Positions 22,790-31,081 of a stretch of 31,081 nt of DNA are shown piece after piece (position 1 is the first letter of the stretch; each line of letters opens with the position of its first letter). The notes beneath the pieces are model-generated. The model did not search any database. It was not told where the DNA came from and was given only the letters and a program-made list of their open reading frames with translations. The DNA comes from a virus, in the IMG/VR virus record IMGVR_UViG_3300042691_012990, positions 1 to 31,081 of that record. One strand, given 5' to 3'. The translations under genes and the position numbers were made by a program.

Positions 22790-22944
22790 TATTCAGCCTG
22801 CCATTCTTCGGGGGTGTTGCCTTCTTCTAGCCATGCTAGATAGGCACGGTAGTCGCGGCATGATTCGTCCATTGAGATAAACGCAACATCTTCTAGACGC
22901 ACTATGTATTGTTCGCCGCGTGTTGTTGTAAATGTCCCGTACAT
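22789..22944 (-). CDS. Very small tail-block protein (YLAWLEEGNTPEEW motif)
   Basis: The 51-residue protein has N-terminal strands (MYGTFTTTRGEQYIVRLEDV) and ends with a helix CRDYRAYLAWLEEGNTPEEW. Short proteins or C-termini with 'D-Y-x-x-YLAWL-x-EGNTPE' are common beside tail-fibre genes of phages. The ATG overlaps the upstream fibre gene's stop (TGATG), and its stop overlaps the next ATG (TAATG). Possibly an assembly chaperone; unproven. Confidence 0.75.
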   Translation of the reverse strand: MYGTFTTTRGEQYIVRLEDVAFISMDESCRDYRAYLAWLEEGNTPEEWQAE

Positions 22945-24116
22945 CAAAACTCTCCATCAATGACAAAGTTCCACAAGTCTGTTCCAAAACTATTGCCGCC
23001 TGAAGTACGAGAAAAGGAACAATTAGTAACAGCCTTGTAATACACACTCAACGCACCAGCACCAGAATTACCCGATGCCGTGTAGGTATTTGTTCTCATT
23101 CTTACTGGAAACTGTATGTTGCAATACCTATTGGTACTTCCCGTGCCATTTTGGTCGGGCCACATAGGGATTGCGGTATCTGTTTCACGAAAGTAGTACC
23201 GCTGGCACAACGCCAACTCTGCGCCGATCGGCCTCTGCTCGAACGGTGTTGCCACCGACCCACGCTCAACCTGAACACCCCAGAAGTCGAAGGTGTTGTT
23301 CTGGATGCCAATGCTATTTAGTCGCGCATTGAAGGTGCTTCCTGCCGAAACCCACAGGTTACAGTTTAGGCTACTGGTGTTTGCTGTCGTGCCAAACGTT
23401 TTGCCATTGATGTTAGGGACGGTCATAGTAACCGAATAGCGAACCCATGATGTAGAAAGCGTTACTTGACCACCAAGAGTGTTGACATCTGCCGATGGGC
23501 TACCACCAGTTCCAAATACCTGTGCTAGTTCAACAGCAACTTTGGGTGTACCGCTAGCCGCTTTTGCCCAAAACGAAATCGTAACCGTGCTGTTGGCGAA
23601 TGTTCTAGCATCCTCAATGGGCTGTTGAAGGACGGCGTAATCTCCAGATGCCGACTGACTTGCCGTCACAAGTCGGACAAAATTGGGAGACTCATAACCT
23701 GTGGCGGCAGGTGAACCAACCGTAAAGGACTGGCTTGACATGGTGACTGTGCCACCGACATTGAATACTTTCCAGCGGTCATAACCATAAGTGGTGCTTG
23801 CCGTGGACGACGACCATGCTCGCTGGTTGATGCGGAAGTCGCCGTTGATGATCGCATTACGGAACCCCGTATACGGAGTCAAATAGTCCGTACCCTGAAT
23901 GAACTGGGTGGCCTCGACCGTCCCGTTGACATCCAACGTGTACGCCGGGGACTGGTTGTTGATACCAACCCGCGTGTTCGTCGAGTCCACTTTCAGTACG
24001 GTTGGGGACAGGGACGCACCGTAGGCTTTCCAGACGGTTCCGTCCCAAATCCACGACTTGTCGCCCGACGTAAAGATTTGGCCGGTGGTGGGGGAGTTGG
24101 GGAAGTCAATCGCCAT
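22944..24116 (-). CDS. Tail-fibre protein with carbohydrate-binding-like domain
   Basis: The 390-residue protein has an N-terminal module [18 protein letters not shown] ... WIWDGTVWKAYG, also at the start of the gene ending at 24231. A short repeat follows (TRVGINNQSPAYTLDVNG). Residues from about 86 (FRNAIINGDFRINQRAW, then YGYDRWKV) begin a phage jelly-roll domain of the carbohydrate-binding type, ending with FFDFWGVQVE-like sequence (FDFWGVQVERG) and ATPFEQRPIGAELALCQRYY. Such proteins are receptor-binding or fibre tips. It overlaps the upstream small gene by 11 bases. Confidence 0.85.
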   Translation of the reverse strand: MAIDFPNSPTTGQIFTSGDKSWIWDGTVWKAYGASLSPTVLKVDSTNTRVGINNQSPAYTLDVNGTVEATQFIQGTDYLTPYTGFRNAIINGDFRINQRAWSSSTASTTYGYDRWKVFNVGGTVTMSSQSFTVGSPAATGYESPNFVRLVTASQSASGDYAVLQQPIEDARTFANSTVTISFWAKAASGTPKVAVELAQVFGTGGSPSADVNTLGGQVTLSTSWVRYSVTMTVPNINGKTFGTTANTSSLNCNLWVSAGSTFNARLNSIGIQNNTFDFWGVQVERGSVATPFEQRPIGAELALCQRYYFRETDTAIPMWPDQNGTGSTNRYCNIQFPVRMRTNTYTASGNSGAGALSVYYKAVTNCSFSRTSGGNSFGTDLWNFVIDGEF

Positions 24117-24231
24117 CAGTTACCTCGGTTGATTCAAGAGTCCAACCTGACGCGAGCAACGCTTCGTATTCCTCGTCTGTCATAGGGCGCACTAGATCAT
24201 CGATTTGGATGTTGGGTCGTTCGGGTTCCAT
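24106..24231 (-). CDS. Very small acidic tail-block protein
   Basis: The 41-residue product reads MEPERPNIQIDDLVRPMTDE then EYEALLASGWTLEST. The ATG overlaps the upstream fibre stop (TAATG), and its 3' end overlaps the next fibre gene by 11 bases. The pattern 'R-P-M-T-D-E-E-Y-x-x-L' is frequent in tiny proteins between tail-fibre genes. Function unknown. Confidence 0.65.
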   Translation of the reverse strand: MEPERPNIQIDDLVRPMTDEEYEALLASGWTLESTEVTDGD

Positions 24232-25109
24232 TATGAGTTCCTATATCCATAGACGCGAATCGTGCCGCCGGTAATTGTTCCCGAGCCCGGTTTGACGGTG
24301 AACGACGTGTATGAGGTGGACGAATTGTGGAATCCACCACCTATCCAAGCCGTTCCATTTGTATCGGCGTACACATTCGTCCAAGAAGCATTTGTTGGTC
24401 TCGCCTCAAATGGTCTGATTACGTCAACGATTGCGTATGCTCCGTTCGCTCCATCAACTGATCCAAGCCGCCATGATGAAGTGTTAGTAGCCTTGATCTC
24501 GCCGTAAGCGACAGTGAAGTTCATCTGCCAATTAGCGTAGTAGTACGAAGCAACTGATGATCCGAGCGTCAATAGGAGTGATTCATCAGTGCTTGCGCTG
24601 TCCGTCGTTATGACAATCCGATAGTTGTCGTATGTACTTGAGAAGGCTCCAGTCACTTCCACCGATGCGACGGCTGTGCCGATTGCCTGTGTCTTCACCA
24701 ACACCAAACCTGGCGCAAGACTGGCCGACATCGCCGTCACCAAATTGCCGTAAGTAATCTTGTTCGCCGCCGTCGCACTCGACGGATTATCAACCACCGG
24801 AAACACGTCGTCGGTCGTCAAGCTCGTCACCGCCGACAACGCGGTCACCTGCCCCGGTTGCAACGCACCAGCAACATCCGTAGCGTTACCAATTTCTACC
24901 CATGCGCTATCAATGTAGGTAAAGAATCGCCCAGTGTCGGTCTCATACCAAAGGTCACCAGCGTTAGGTGAAGCAGGAGGCGTATCAGAGGTACGGAGAA
25001 CTGGCCCTGTTCCATAAGCGGCCCAGTAGGTACCATTCCACTGCCATGTCTTACCACCAGCGGTGTAGAGGTCACCTGCAGTAGGGCTATTAGGGAAGTC
25101 AATTGCCAT
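24231..25109 (-). CDS. Tail-fibre protein, modular
   Basis: The 292-residue protein has the N-terminal module [20 protein letters not shown] ... WQWNGTYWAAYG, a near copy of the start of the fibre gene at 22944-24116. A second module (SDTPPASPNAGDLWYETDTG, about 41-60) is also present at the C-terminus of the upstream collagen-like protein. The rest (for example VTGAFSSTYDNYRIVITTDS) has the beta-sandwich pattern of phage 'YDNYRI' tail proteins. It is translationally coupled upstream and downstream by TAATG overlaps. Confidence 0.8.
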   Translation of the reverse strand: MAIDFPNSPTAGDLYTAGGKTWQWNGTYWAAYGTGPVLRTSDTPPASPNAGDLWYETDTGRFFTYIDSAWVEIGNATDVAGALQPGQVTALSAVTSLTTDDVFPVVDNPSSATAANKITYGNLVTAMSASLAPGLVLVKTQAIGTAVASVEVTGAFSSTYDNYRIVITTDSASTDESLLLTLGSSVASYYYANWQMNFTVAYGEIKATNTSSWRLGSVDGANGAYAIVDVIRPFEARPTNASWTNVYADTNGTAWIGGGFHNSSTSYTSFTVKPGSGTITGGTIRVYGYRNS

Positions 25110-28100
25110 TATGCTGTCCCTCCATCTAGTGTGCTATATGCGGGGGCCGCCGCATCAATCCAGTATGAATCATAATACACGAGAAGGTTGCCGGTATCGG
25201 ACTTAAACCATAGGCTTCCTGCGGCTGGTGCTGTTGGGGCAGTGTCGGATACTGTGATAAGAGCGACTGTTCCTGAAGCATTAGGTAAAGTGATGGTTCT
25301 ATCGGCACTAAGTGTTGCCGGTGTTAGAACTACTTCATGACTACTCGTGCCACCAGAGCGTCCCATAAGGGCAACACCATCTTGAGTTGCTGCAGCACGA
25401 ACCGTAGCAGTGCCGAGAAGATCAAGTGCAGTTCCGCTGAATGTTAAGTTTGCACTACCTGCTGCAGCGTTAGAACCGTCTTTATATACAACCTGGTTTG
25501 CAGAACCTGCAACAGGACCAGTAGCACCTTGAGCACCCTGAGCGCCAGTTGCCCCTTGAGGTCCCTGCGGACCTGTATCTCCCTGCGCGCCAGTTGCGCC
25601 TTGGGGTCCGGTGGCACCCTGAGAGCCAGTTGCGCCTTGTGGACCAGCGTCACCCGTAGCACCGGTAGCGCCCTGTGGTCCTGTTGCTCCCTGCGCCCCC
25701 TGCGGACCCTGTGAACCAGTTGCACCCTGCGGTCCCACATCGCCTTGTGGACCAGTTGAACCCTGTGCGCCAGTCGCACCCTGAGCGCCAGTTGCTCCTT
25801 GTGGTCCTTGTGGACCGGCATCGCCTTGTGGTCCAGTCGCCCCCTGAGCGCCCGTAGCGCCTTGTGCGCCCGTCGCCCCCTGAGGTCCAGTATCGCCTTG
25901 CGGTCCCTGAGGACCGGTAGCACCCTGCGCACCCGTAGCACCTTGCGGACCAACATCGCCCTGTGCACCCTGTGGACCAGCGGACCCCTGTGGACCCTGT
26001 GCTCCTGTCGCTCCCGTTGCGCCCTGTGAACCAGTAGCACCCTGAGGTCCCACATCTCCTTGAGGACCCTGTGCGCCCTGTGCGCCATTCGCACCAGCAT
26101 CACCCTGTGGTCCTTGAGGACCCGTTGCACCCTGAGCACCCGTTGCACCTTGAGCACCAGTTGCGCCCTGAGCGCCAATATCTCCCTGTGGACCCTGAGG
26201 ACCAGTTGCACCTTGGGCACCCTGTGCGCCAGTCGCACCCTGAGCACCTTGCGCGCCTACATCACCTGTTCTTGCGAACGTGATGATCACACTTTCACTG
26301 TTACTAAACGCGCTTGCCGACCCGGAGACATATGCACAAGCGACATCAAAAAAGCCAGATTCTTCTGTGATAGATGAGATCGTAAAAATTGCAAAGTCTG
26401 AAGAGTCACTCTTGTTAGAGATTCTAAAGTGACCTTTCATTGTGCTCGTCGAGTCGTCGATCGTGCGCAGATACGACTGAATATCTGTCGAGTTTACGTC
26501 AAGATCGTCGATTGTGAGCTCTGTTGCAAGAGTGATATCTGCGTTGCTGAACTTTAGTTTTCCAGTGCCGGGGTCTGTTTGATCGGTGTTGGTGTCGAAG
26601 ACATATTCAAACGTGACTCCACCAAAGTTTCCTTGTGCACCTTGCGCGCCTTGTGCGCCTTGTACACCTTGTGCGCCTTGTGCACCTTGTGCGCCATTGG
26701 TTCCCTGTGGACCCTGAGGTCCTACATCTCCTTGCGGTCCCTGCGGTCCCTGCGAGCCGGTCGCACCCTGTGAGCCGGTCGCACCCTGAGGACCAACATC
26801 GCCCTGAGGACCCTGCGCCCCTTGTGCCCCAGTTGCTCCTTGTGAACCAGTAGCACCCTGAGGCCCCACATCACCCTGCGGTCCCTGTGGGCCTGTTGAA
26901 CCCTGTGGTCCGGTATCTCCTTGTGCTCCGGTTGCGCCTTGCGCCCCTTGTGGACCCTGAGGTCCAGTATCGCCTTGCGGTCCTGTTGCCCCCTGAGCAC
27001 CTGTAGCACCTTGTGCGCCAGTATCGCCCTGTGGACCTTGCGCCCCCTGAGCACCCGTGGCACCTTGCGGACCTGTTGCACCCTGTGGACCAGTCGCTCC
27101 TTGGGCACCCTGATCTCCTTGGGGTCCAGTTGCCCCCTGAGGACCAGTTGCCCCCTGAGGTCCAGTTGAACCCTGTGGGCCTTGTGCTCCTTCTGCGCCA
27201 GTTGCTCCCTGTGCCCCTTGAGCGCCCTGTGGACCTGTAGGGCCAGTATCTCCCTGTGGTCCCTGTGGACCTTGGGGACCAGTTGCTCCTTGTGCTCCAG
27301 TTGCCCCTTGCGCGCCCTGTGCGCCAGTTGCTCCCTGTGGACCGGTTGCTCCTTGAGCGCCCTGTGCGCCGGTAGCGCCCTGTGGTCCTGTCGCTCCCTG
27401 CGCCCCCTGCGGACCTGTTTCGCCAACTAAGTTTGATGCGATTGTTGTAACAATGTTTGACTGCGTGTCTCCACGCATTTCTATTGTTAGGTTTTTTGCA
27501 GATGTCGTTGAGTGTGCGTATACGACTATTTTTATTCTGCTGGACAGGCTAGCCAGCGTATACGACTGAATGTATGCAGTATGTACGTATGCATCTTGGG
27601 TTGTTCCAATAGGCGTGCCAGTAGCAACGGTACCGTTGTAAATCGTTCCCACAACAGTTGTGCCATCAGTGGCAACTTCTAAAATATCGAACCAGTAATG
27701 TAAGTCGCCACCGCCCGATGACCGAAATGCATAAAGGCTCATTGCCCACAAACCAGGAATAATCACCGTGGATAGCAAGTCGCCTGGTTCTGTTACAAAT
27801 TCAGCAATTGCTATGTCTGTGCTGGAAATAGTGTTTGTAACTATTGTTGTTTGGGTATTTGTGTTGGGGAGCAGAAGTAACGCTGCCTGTGGGGCGGCAA
27901 ATGGAACGGTCTGTGTAACATCCGCACTATCAAGGTAGAAGACTGTTCCAGCAGAAATACCATTGATGCCCTCTTCGCCCTGCGGTCCCTGTGCGCCTTG
28001 TGCACCCTGAGGGCCCTGCGGACCCACCGCTGTTGATGGAGCAAACTTGGTGCCATTGAATACAAGCGCCTGATCGACAGTCGCGCCGGTGGTATCAATC

Positions 28101-29527
28101 TCAATCGAATCTACGGTTAGGGTGCTCGACGAAAGCGCCCCCGTGACCGTTAGCGATGAGGCATTACGACCTCCATTAGCAAGCAGATATTGGGTGTGGT
28201 CATCATCGCTTAATCCTGTCAAAGAACCGTGGTCCGACACCGGCTCGGTTGGGACGCCACCACCAGAAACGACCGAGCGCACATCTGTTATAGAAACGAA
28301 TGACGCACTTGGTGTATTTGAAAACGAATCTTTGCATTCATAAATAATCTTGTAAAGAGGCCTGAATTCAACAACAGGGAAACCAGATAAGTCCAAGTCG
28401 CTGTAAACAGTTGCTTCAGCAGAACTTTTTTGACTATAATTATTTTGACCAAGAATCGCAAGTACTGGATAATTAAGGTTATTTGTGGCGATAATAAATG
28501 AGACACCAAAATAGTTGTTTTGAACATCGGTGGTGGACCATGTGCCAGCAGTATTTAAGTTGTATTGGGGGCGAGATGTACCCTGCTTTAGCGGGAATTG
28601 TGTTGGCGCATCATGTTTCCAATGTGCATTGGTGCGATAGAAAACTGGTATCTCTGCAATACCTTGAAGAACTTGTTGCCATGTATTTGCCGTTGGCGTT
28701 TCGGAATGCGTGATGTCAACCTGAAGGTCTTCATCAAAGAATGTTCCGTCAGCAATATCTAGTTGAGCGTGAGAATCTAACGAACCATCACCAGCAAGGA
28801 TGTAGTTATTTGCACCAAAACCATTCGCAATAGCAGCACCACGAGTTCTGTGTAGATACTCATGCGTTTGCCAGTCAAGAACAATACCGTGGCGTTCATC
28901 AGCAAAGAAGTACGCCTTATTATCTACTTCATTCCAGTAGACATAAGCAGTAGGAGTGTCGTTTTCCCAGTCAAAAAATGTTGTTTTATATGAAAGTACT
29001 CCAGTATTACTATAATAAATATAGTAAAGACCGCTGGTATCTGGAATGTCAACAGTTTCCGTAGTTGTTTTTGTGTACTTGACACCCTTGCACCAAACTT
29101 CAAATGAAGCCGAAACAGGCGCAATAGAAAATCTGCGGTTTCCTTCATCAAAAGAAATAGTGCTTTGTGACTTATCGGTGTGACCGATTGGCTCACCACC
29201 GGGAATGTTGACAGGTGCGGTACCTGGCGCAAATTTTGTGCCATCGTAGACAAAAGTATTGCCTGTAGCAGCACCTGTAGTATCTACCTCTATGCCGTCA
29301 ATGTAGACTGCGGGGGCTTTGAACGTATCGTCTGTCTTAAGCGTATTTGCCGCATCACGGTAAAGATTGGTGTCTACTGAACTCGTGCCATCGCCCCATG
29401 AAAGACGTCCACCAGCATCAACTGCCAGTCTCGGGTTTGCGTCACTGCCAAGGCTGACTTCGACAGCAGCGTCGCTTTGGCTATTGAAATAGCGAGCTCG
29501 TAATAGGTTAAAAAGTTTGAATGCCAT
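25109..29527 (-). CDS. Large collagen-like tail-fibre protein
   Basis: The 1472-residue protein has an N-terminal region (about 1-500) with an attachment-type module ([19 protein letters not shown]) and a globular domain, then one short and two long blocks of Gly-X-Y triplets, mostly GPQ, GAQ, GAT and GDT. These would form collagen-like triple helices making long flexible fibres. The two long blocks are separated by an insert of about 105 residues (starting [20 protein letters not shown]) that looks like a folded domain. The C-terminus carries a [11 protein letters not shown] module and [20 protein letters not shown]. The motif ID(G/S)IE(V/I)DTTGA appears twice (encoded near 29280 and 28090), an internal duplication. 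The codon for repeat Gly varies, so repeats are protein-level rather than recent DNA copies. Confidence 0.88.
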   Translation of the reverse strand: MAFKLFNLLRARYFNSQSDAAVEVSLGSDANPRLAVDAGGRLSWGDGTSSVDTNLYRDAANTLKTDDTFKAPAVYIDGIEVDTTGAATGNTFVYDGTKFAPGTAPVNIPGGEPIGHTDKSQSTISFDEGNRRFSIAPVSASFEVWCKGVKYTKTTTETVDIPDTSGLYYIYYSNTGVLSYKTTFFDWENDTPTAYVYWNEVDNKAYFFADERHGIVLDWQTHEYLHRTRGAAIANGFGANNYILAGDGSLDSHAQLDIADGTFFDEDLQVDITHSETPTANTWQQVLQGIAEIPVFYRTNAHWKHDAPTQFPLKQGTSRPQYNLNTAGTWSTTDVQNNYFGVSFIIATNNLNYPVLAILGQNNYSQKSSAEATVYSDLDLSGFPVVEFRPLYKIIYECKDSFSNTPSASFVSITDVRSVVSGGGVPTEPVSDHGSLTGLSDDDHTQYLLANGGRNASSLTVTGALSSSTLTVDSIEIDTTGATVDQALVFNGTKFAPSTAVGPQGPQGAQGAQGPQGEEGINGISAGTVFYLDSADVTQTVPFAAPQAALLLLPNTNTQTTIVTNTISSTDIAIAEFVTEPGDLLSTVIIPGLWAMSLYAFRSSGGGDLHYWFDILEVATDGTTVVGTIYNGTVATGTPIGTTQDAYVHTAYIQSYTLASLSSRIKIVVYAHSTTSAKNLTIEMRGDTQSNIVTTIASNLVGETGPQGAQGATGPQGATGAQGAQGATGPQGATGAQGAQGATGAQGATGPQGPQGPQGDTGPTGPQGAQGAQGATGAEGAQGPQGSTGPQGATGPQGATGPQGDQGAQGATGPQGATGPQGATGAQGAQGPQGDTGAQGATGAQGATGPQGDTGPQGPQGAQGATGAQGDTGPQGSTGPQGPQGDVGPQGATGSQGATGAQGAQGPQGDVGPQGATGSQGATGSQGPQGPQGDVGPQGPQGTNGAQGAQGAQGVQGAQGAQGAQGNFGGVTFEYVFDTNTDQTDPGTGKLKFSNADITLATELTIDDLDVNSTDIQSYLRTIDDSTSTMKGHFRISNKSDSSDFAIFTISSITEESGFFDVACAYVSGSASAFSNSESVIITFARTGDVGAQGAQGATGAQGAQGATGPQGPQGDIGAQGATGAQGATGAQGATGPQGPQGDAGANGAQGAQGPQGDVGPQGATGSQGATGATGAQGPQGSAGPQGAQGDVGPQGATGAQGATGPQGPQGDTGPQGATGAQGATGAQGATGPQGDAGPQGPQGATGAQGATGAQGSTGPQGDVGPQGATGSQGPQGAQGATGPQGATGATGDAGPQGATGSQGATGPQGATGAQGDTGPQGPQGATGAQGAQGATGPVAGSANQVVYKDGSNAAAGSANLTFSGTALDLLGTATVRAAATQDGVALMGRSGGTSSHEVVLTPATLSADRTITLPNASGTVALITVSDTAPTAPAAGSLWFKSDTGNLLVYYDSYWIDAAAPAYSTLDGGTA
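25512..26271 (-). repeat. Collagen-like Gly-X-Y coding repeats, C-terminal block
   Basis: About 250 codons of uninterrupted Gly-X-Y triplets dominated by Gln, Pro, Ala and Thr at X and Y. Part of the large fibre gene. The regular 9-base periodicity creates long spurious open frames on both strands. Confidence 0.85.
26630..27424 (-). repeat. Collagen-like Gly-X-Y coding repeats, central block
   Basis: About 265 codons of Gly-X-Y triplets, separated from the C-terminal block by a non-collagen insert encoded at about 26272-26629. A third short block of about seven triplets is encoded near 27968-28027. Confidence 0.85.
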
Positions 29528-29577
29528 AGAGCCTCGACTCTGTGTTATTTACAACGTGTACCCCGCAGGGCGAATTA

Positions 29578-30915
29578 CTAACCTGTTACTACTACTCTAT
29601 ACGCATCTGTTGACGGGGCGGACGCAAACGTAACTGTTACGTAGTTTACCGATGCGCGAGAAACATCAACATGCACGGTGTCGTAGGGCGACCCTGTTTC
29701 GTATACTTGAACAACAACGTCTCTAGTGTTGAAGTTGTGAGTGACGTTAAAAGATGTTGCACTGTTATTGCCGATGGTTTGTGAAGCTACCTTAGAAAGA
29801 GCCGGCGTGTTTGTCGTACCTCCGGTAATGTCTCCAGCAAGGTTTGTGCGAGCTCCGGAGGCTGTAGACGAACCTGTACCACCATCGGCAACAGCAACGT
29901 CTGTACCGTTCCATATGCCGGTTGTGATCGTACCAAGTGTCGTGATGCTTGACTGACCAGCGTACGTGCTAGCAATGTCGATAGCGTCTGCTGACACACT
30001 GATACGGTCTGTAGTGCCGACAGCGTCGATCGTGTTGCCGGTTTTTGTAAGACCGTCTCCGGCGATACTCTGCCCAGCGGCAGAGAACTGCACAAACGTT
30101 AGGTTTGTTGATCCAAGCGTGATGGCGCCGTCTGTTGTTAGAACCCAGCCGGAGTCAGCCCATGCGGTTCCTTGCTCGACGAAGACGAACATTCCCGGGT
30201 TGATTTCAGCGCTTGTGTCGGCGTCGGTAGCGCGTGTTAGTACCCACGGATTGCTTGCGTCACCAGCACTGGTTACAGTGTAGATGCCGTTGTACGGAGC
30301 GTTTGCAGATGTTTCGTTCTTTACGAGTACGCGCGTTCCGTTGTCGCCAGACGTGAATACAGCACTGTCGATAGAAAAAGCACCGTTGCTAGACGCAGTC
30401 AGCACGCCCGAACTATGTGTGTACGTAGCAAGAGCAGCATTTGTCGCGTACTTAACAGACTGCTTAACGTCAAGACCAGAGCGAGCAGAATCTACGTATG
30501 CCTTGTTGGCGGCGTCAAGGTCGGCAGACGGTGCGGTTACCTGCAGCCGCCCGTTGCTGTCTCGCTTTGCCAATGTCCCGTTCGTGTTTGATGCTGTTGC
30601 AGAGTTTAGATCGGTATAGAAGCTCGACGAAAGAAGACCGGCGTTAGACCCATCGGCAAGGTTAGGTGTAATCGTGATTACACCGCCACTCTCTGTGATC
30701 GTAAGAGCAGAGGAGTGCGTGCCGCCCGACTGAACGTTCTCGATTAAAACGTGCCACGCCGTACCGTCACAGATCTTGATGACGTCAAGGTCGGTGCGGT
30801 AGATGATCCAACCTTCTACGAGATCTGTGTTAGGGTCGGCACCAAGGTTCTGAATGACGCCATTAACAAGTTGGTTCTTGTTGAGGTTTATGTTTGTAAG
30901 AAACTTCTGTGCCAT
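29578..30915 (-). CDS. Tail-fibre/structural protein
   Basis: The 445-residue protein opens MAQKFLTNINLNKNQLVNGV, then VEGWIIYRTDLDVIKICDGTAW, a module typical of phage fibres. APSADLDAANKAYVDSARSG then LDVKQSVKYAT follows, which recurs in long tail-fibre-like proteins of marine and cyano-type myophages. The C-terminus (FNVTHNFNTRDVVVQVYETG) is a small beta domain comparable to the end of the next upstream gene. The ATG has GGAG eight bases upstream. The 50-base gap after its stop contains only the next gene's ribosome-binding site (GAGG); I see nothing else there. Confidence 0.82.
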   Translation of the reverse strand: MAQKFLTNINLNKNQLVNGVIQNLGADPNTDLVEGWIIYRTDLDVIKICDGTAWHVLIENVQSGGTHSSALTITESGGVITITPNLADGSNAGLLSSSFYTDLNSATASNTNGTLAKRDSNGRLQVTAPSADLDAANKAYVDSARSGLDVKQSVKYATNAALATYTHSSGVLTASSNGAFSIDSAVFTSGDNGTRVLVKNETSANAPYNGIYTVTSAGDASNPWVLTRATDADTSAEINPGMFVFVEQGTAWADSGWVLTTDGAITLGSTNLTFVQFSAAGQSIAGDGLTKTGNTIDAVGTTDRISVSADAIDIASTYAGQSSITTLGTITTGIWNGTDVAVADGGTGSSTASGARTNLAGDITGGTTNTPALSKVASQTIGNNSATSFNVTHNFNTRDVVVQVYETGSPYDTVHVDVSRASVNYVTVTFASAPSTDAYRVVVTG

Positions 30916-30927
30916 GGAAGAGATCTC

Positions 30928-31080
30928 CTATGTGAGGTACGCATAGCCCGAGAAGGGCGCAGCGAACGAGACTGTCACCGACGTATCACTATTATAGGCC
31001 ACGTCTCCAATGACGACAGTCGCGGCGCTGTCTACTACTGTCACAGAAGGCCTGCCGCCGAGGGCATGAGTGATGTTCCA
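30928..31080 (-). CDS. C-terminus of a tail-fibre protein, 5' end outside window
   Basis: The frame is open to the right edge and gives the last 50 residues of a protein ending WNITHALGGRPSVTVVDSAA ... FAAPFSGYAYLT. The pattern 'THALG-x-x-PSVTVVDSA...VIGDV-Y...FSGYAYL' is a common C-terminal domain of phage tail fibres and baseplate appendages. It is similar in layout to the C-terminus of the downstream fibre gene (THNFNTRDVVVQVY), so the two are probably related. Its stop is 12 bases before the next ATG. Confidence 0.75.
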   Translation of the reverse strand, partial: WNITHALGGRPSVTVVDSAATVVIGDVAYNSDTSVTVSFAAPFSGYAYLT

Positions 31081-31081
31081 A

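Noticed and set aside
25444-27430. Several long open frames on both strands across the collagen-coding region
   Set aside because: They are by-products of the regular Gly-X-Y codon pattern of the real minus-strand fibre gene; their Arg/His/Leu/Ser-Cys-rich products are not protein-like and lack start signals.
1-31081. tRNA genes, attachment sites or integrase
   Set aside because: The gaps between genes are short, I saw no cloverleaf-like sequence in them, and no recombinase gene is present.

Overview
This window is part of a double-stranded DNA phage genome whose host is probably an actinobacterium. The strongest host clue is a WhiB-type iron-sulfur protein (18372-18857), a family found almost only in Actinobacteria and their phages. 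Supporting clues are an actinophage-style cytosine methylase and several small protein families that I recognise from actinophages. The density is typical of a phage: about 39 genes, almost no spacer, and stop/start codons overlapping at most junctions. No capsid, terminase, lysis, integrase or tRNA gene is visible, so this is an internal piece of a larger genome.

Layout. Positions 1-2025 (+) hold the end of one probable virion protein and a second unrecognised protein. Positions 2104-18857 (+) are one long DNA-metabolism block. It contains a nucleotide kinase fused to a uracil-glycosylase-like domain, a ThyA-superfamily enzyme with dCMP-hydroxymethylase residues, a dCMP deaminase, a T7-like family A DNA polymerase, a second deaminase, a RuvC-like resolvase, an SNF2-type helicase, a Cas4/RecB-like nuclease, a Sak4-like ATPase and a probable single-strand DNA-binding protein. 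A strong hairpin follows, then two tandem paralogous proteins that look like GT-B glycosyltransferases, a dUTPase/dCTPase-like protein, small conserved proteins, a C5-cytosine methylase, a probable pyrimidine-dimer glycosylase and WhiB. Positions 18854-31081 (-) are a convergent tail-fibre/appendage block: fibre proteins with shared modules, a 1472-residue collagen-like fibre, a 13-repeat delta-60 beta-propeller protein, a GT2 glycosyltransferase and several very small genes.

The most interesting reading is a T4-like cytosine hypermodification pathway in an actinophage. dCMP would be hydroxymethylated (3627-4487) and phosphorylated (2641-3642), competing unmodified dCTP would be hydrolysed (14272-14757), and the polymerase would incorporate 5-hydroxymethyl-dCTP. 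The two GT-B-like paralogues (12055-14297) would then add sugars to the DNA. The hydroxymethylase assignment rests on visible residues: catalytic Cys followed by Thr, MRSND, and Asp where thymidylate synthase has its dUMP-reading Asn. The role of the two glycosyltransferase-like genes is inferred from fold-like features and context. The kinase/uracil-glycosylase-like fusion and the co-occurring C5 methylase do not fit the T4 model neatly and are worth study.

The tail block is a mosaic. The propeller gene is visibly A/T-rich and contains a perfect 105-nt direct repeat one repeat unit apart, so it expanded recently. One small gene (19791-19993) looks like a recombination or frameshift scar joining two unrelated reading frames.
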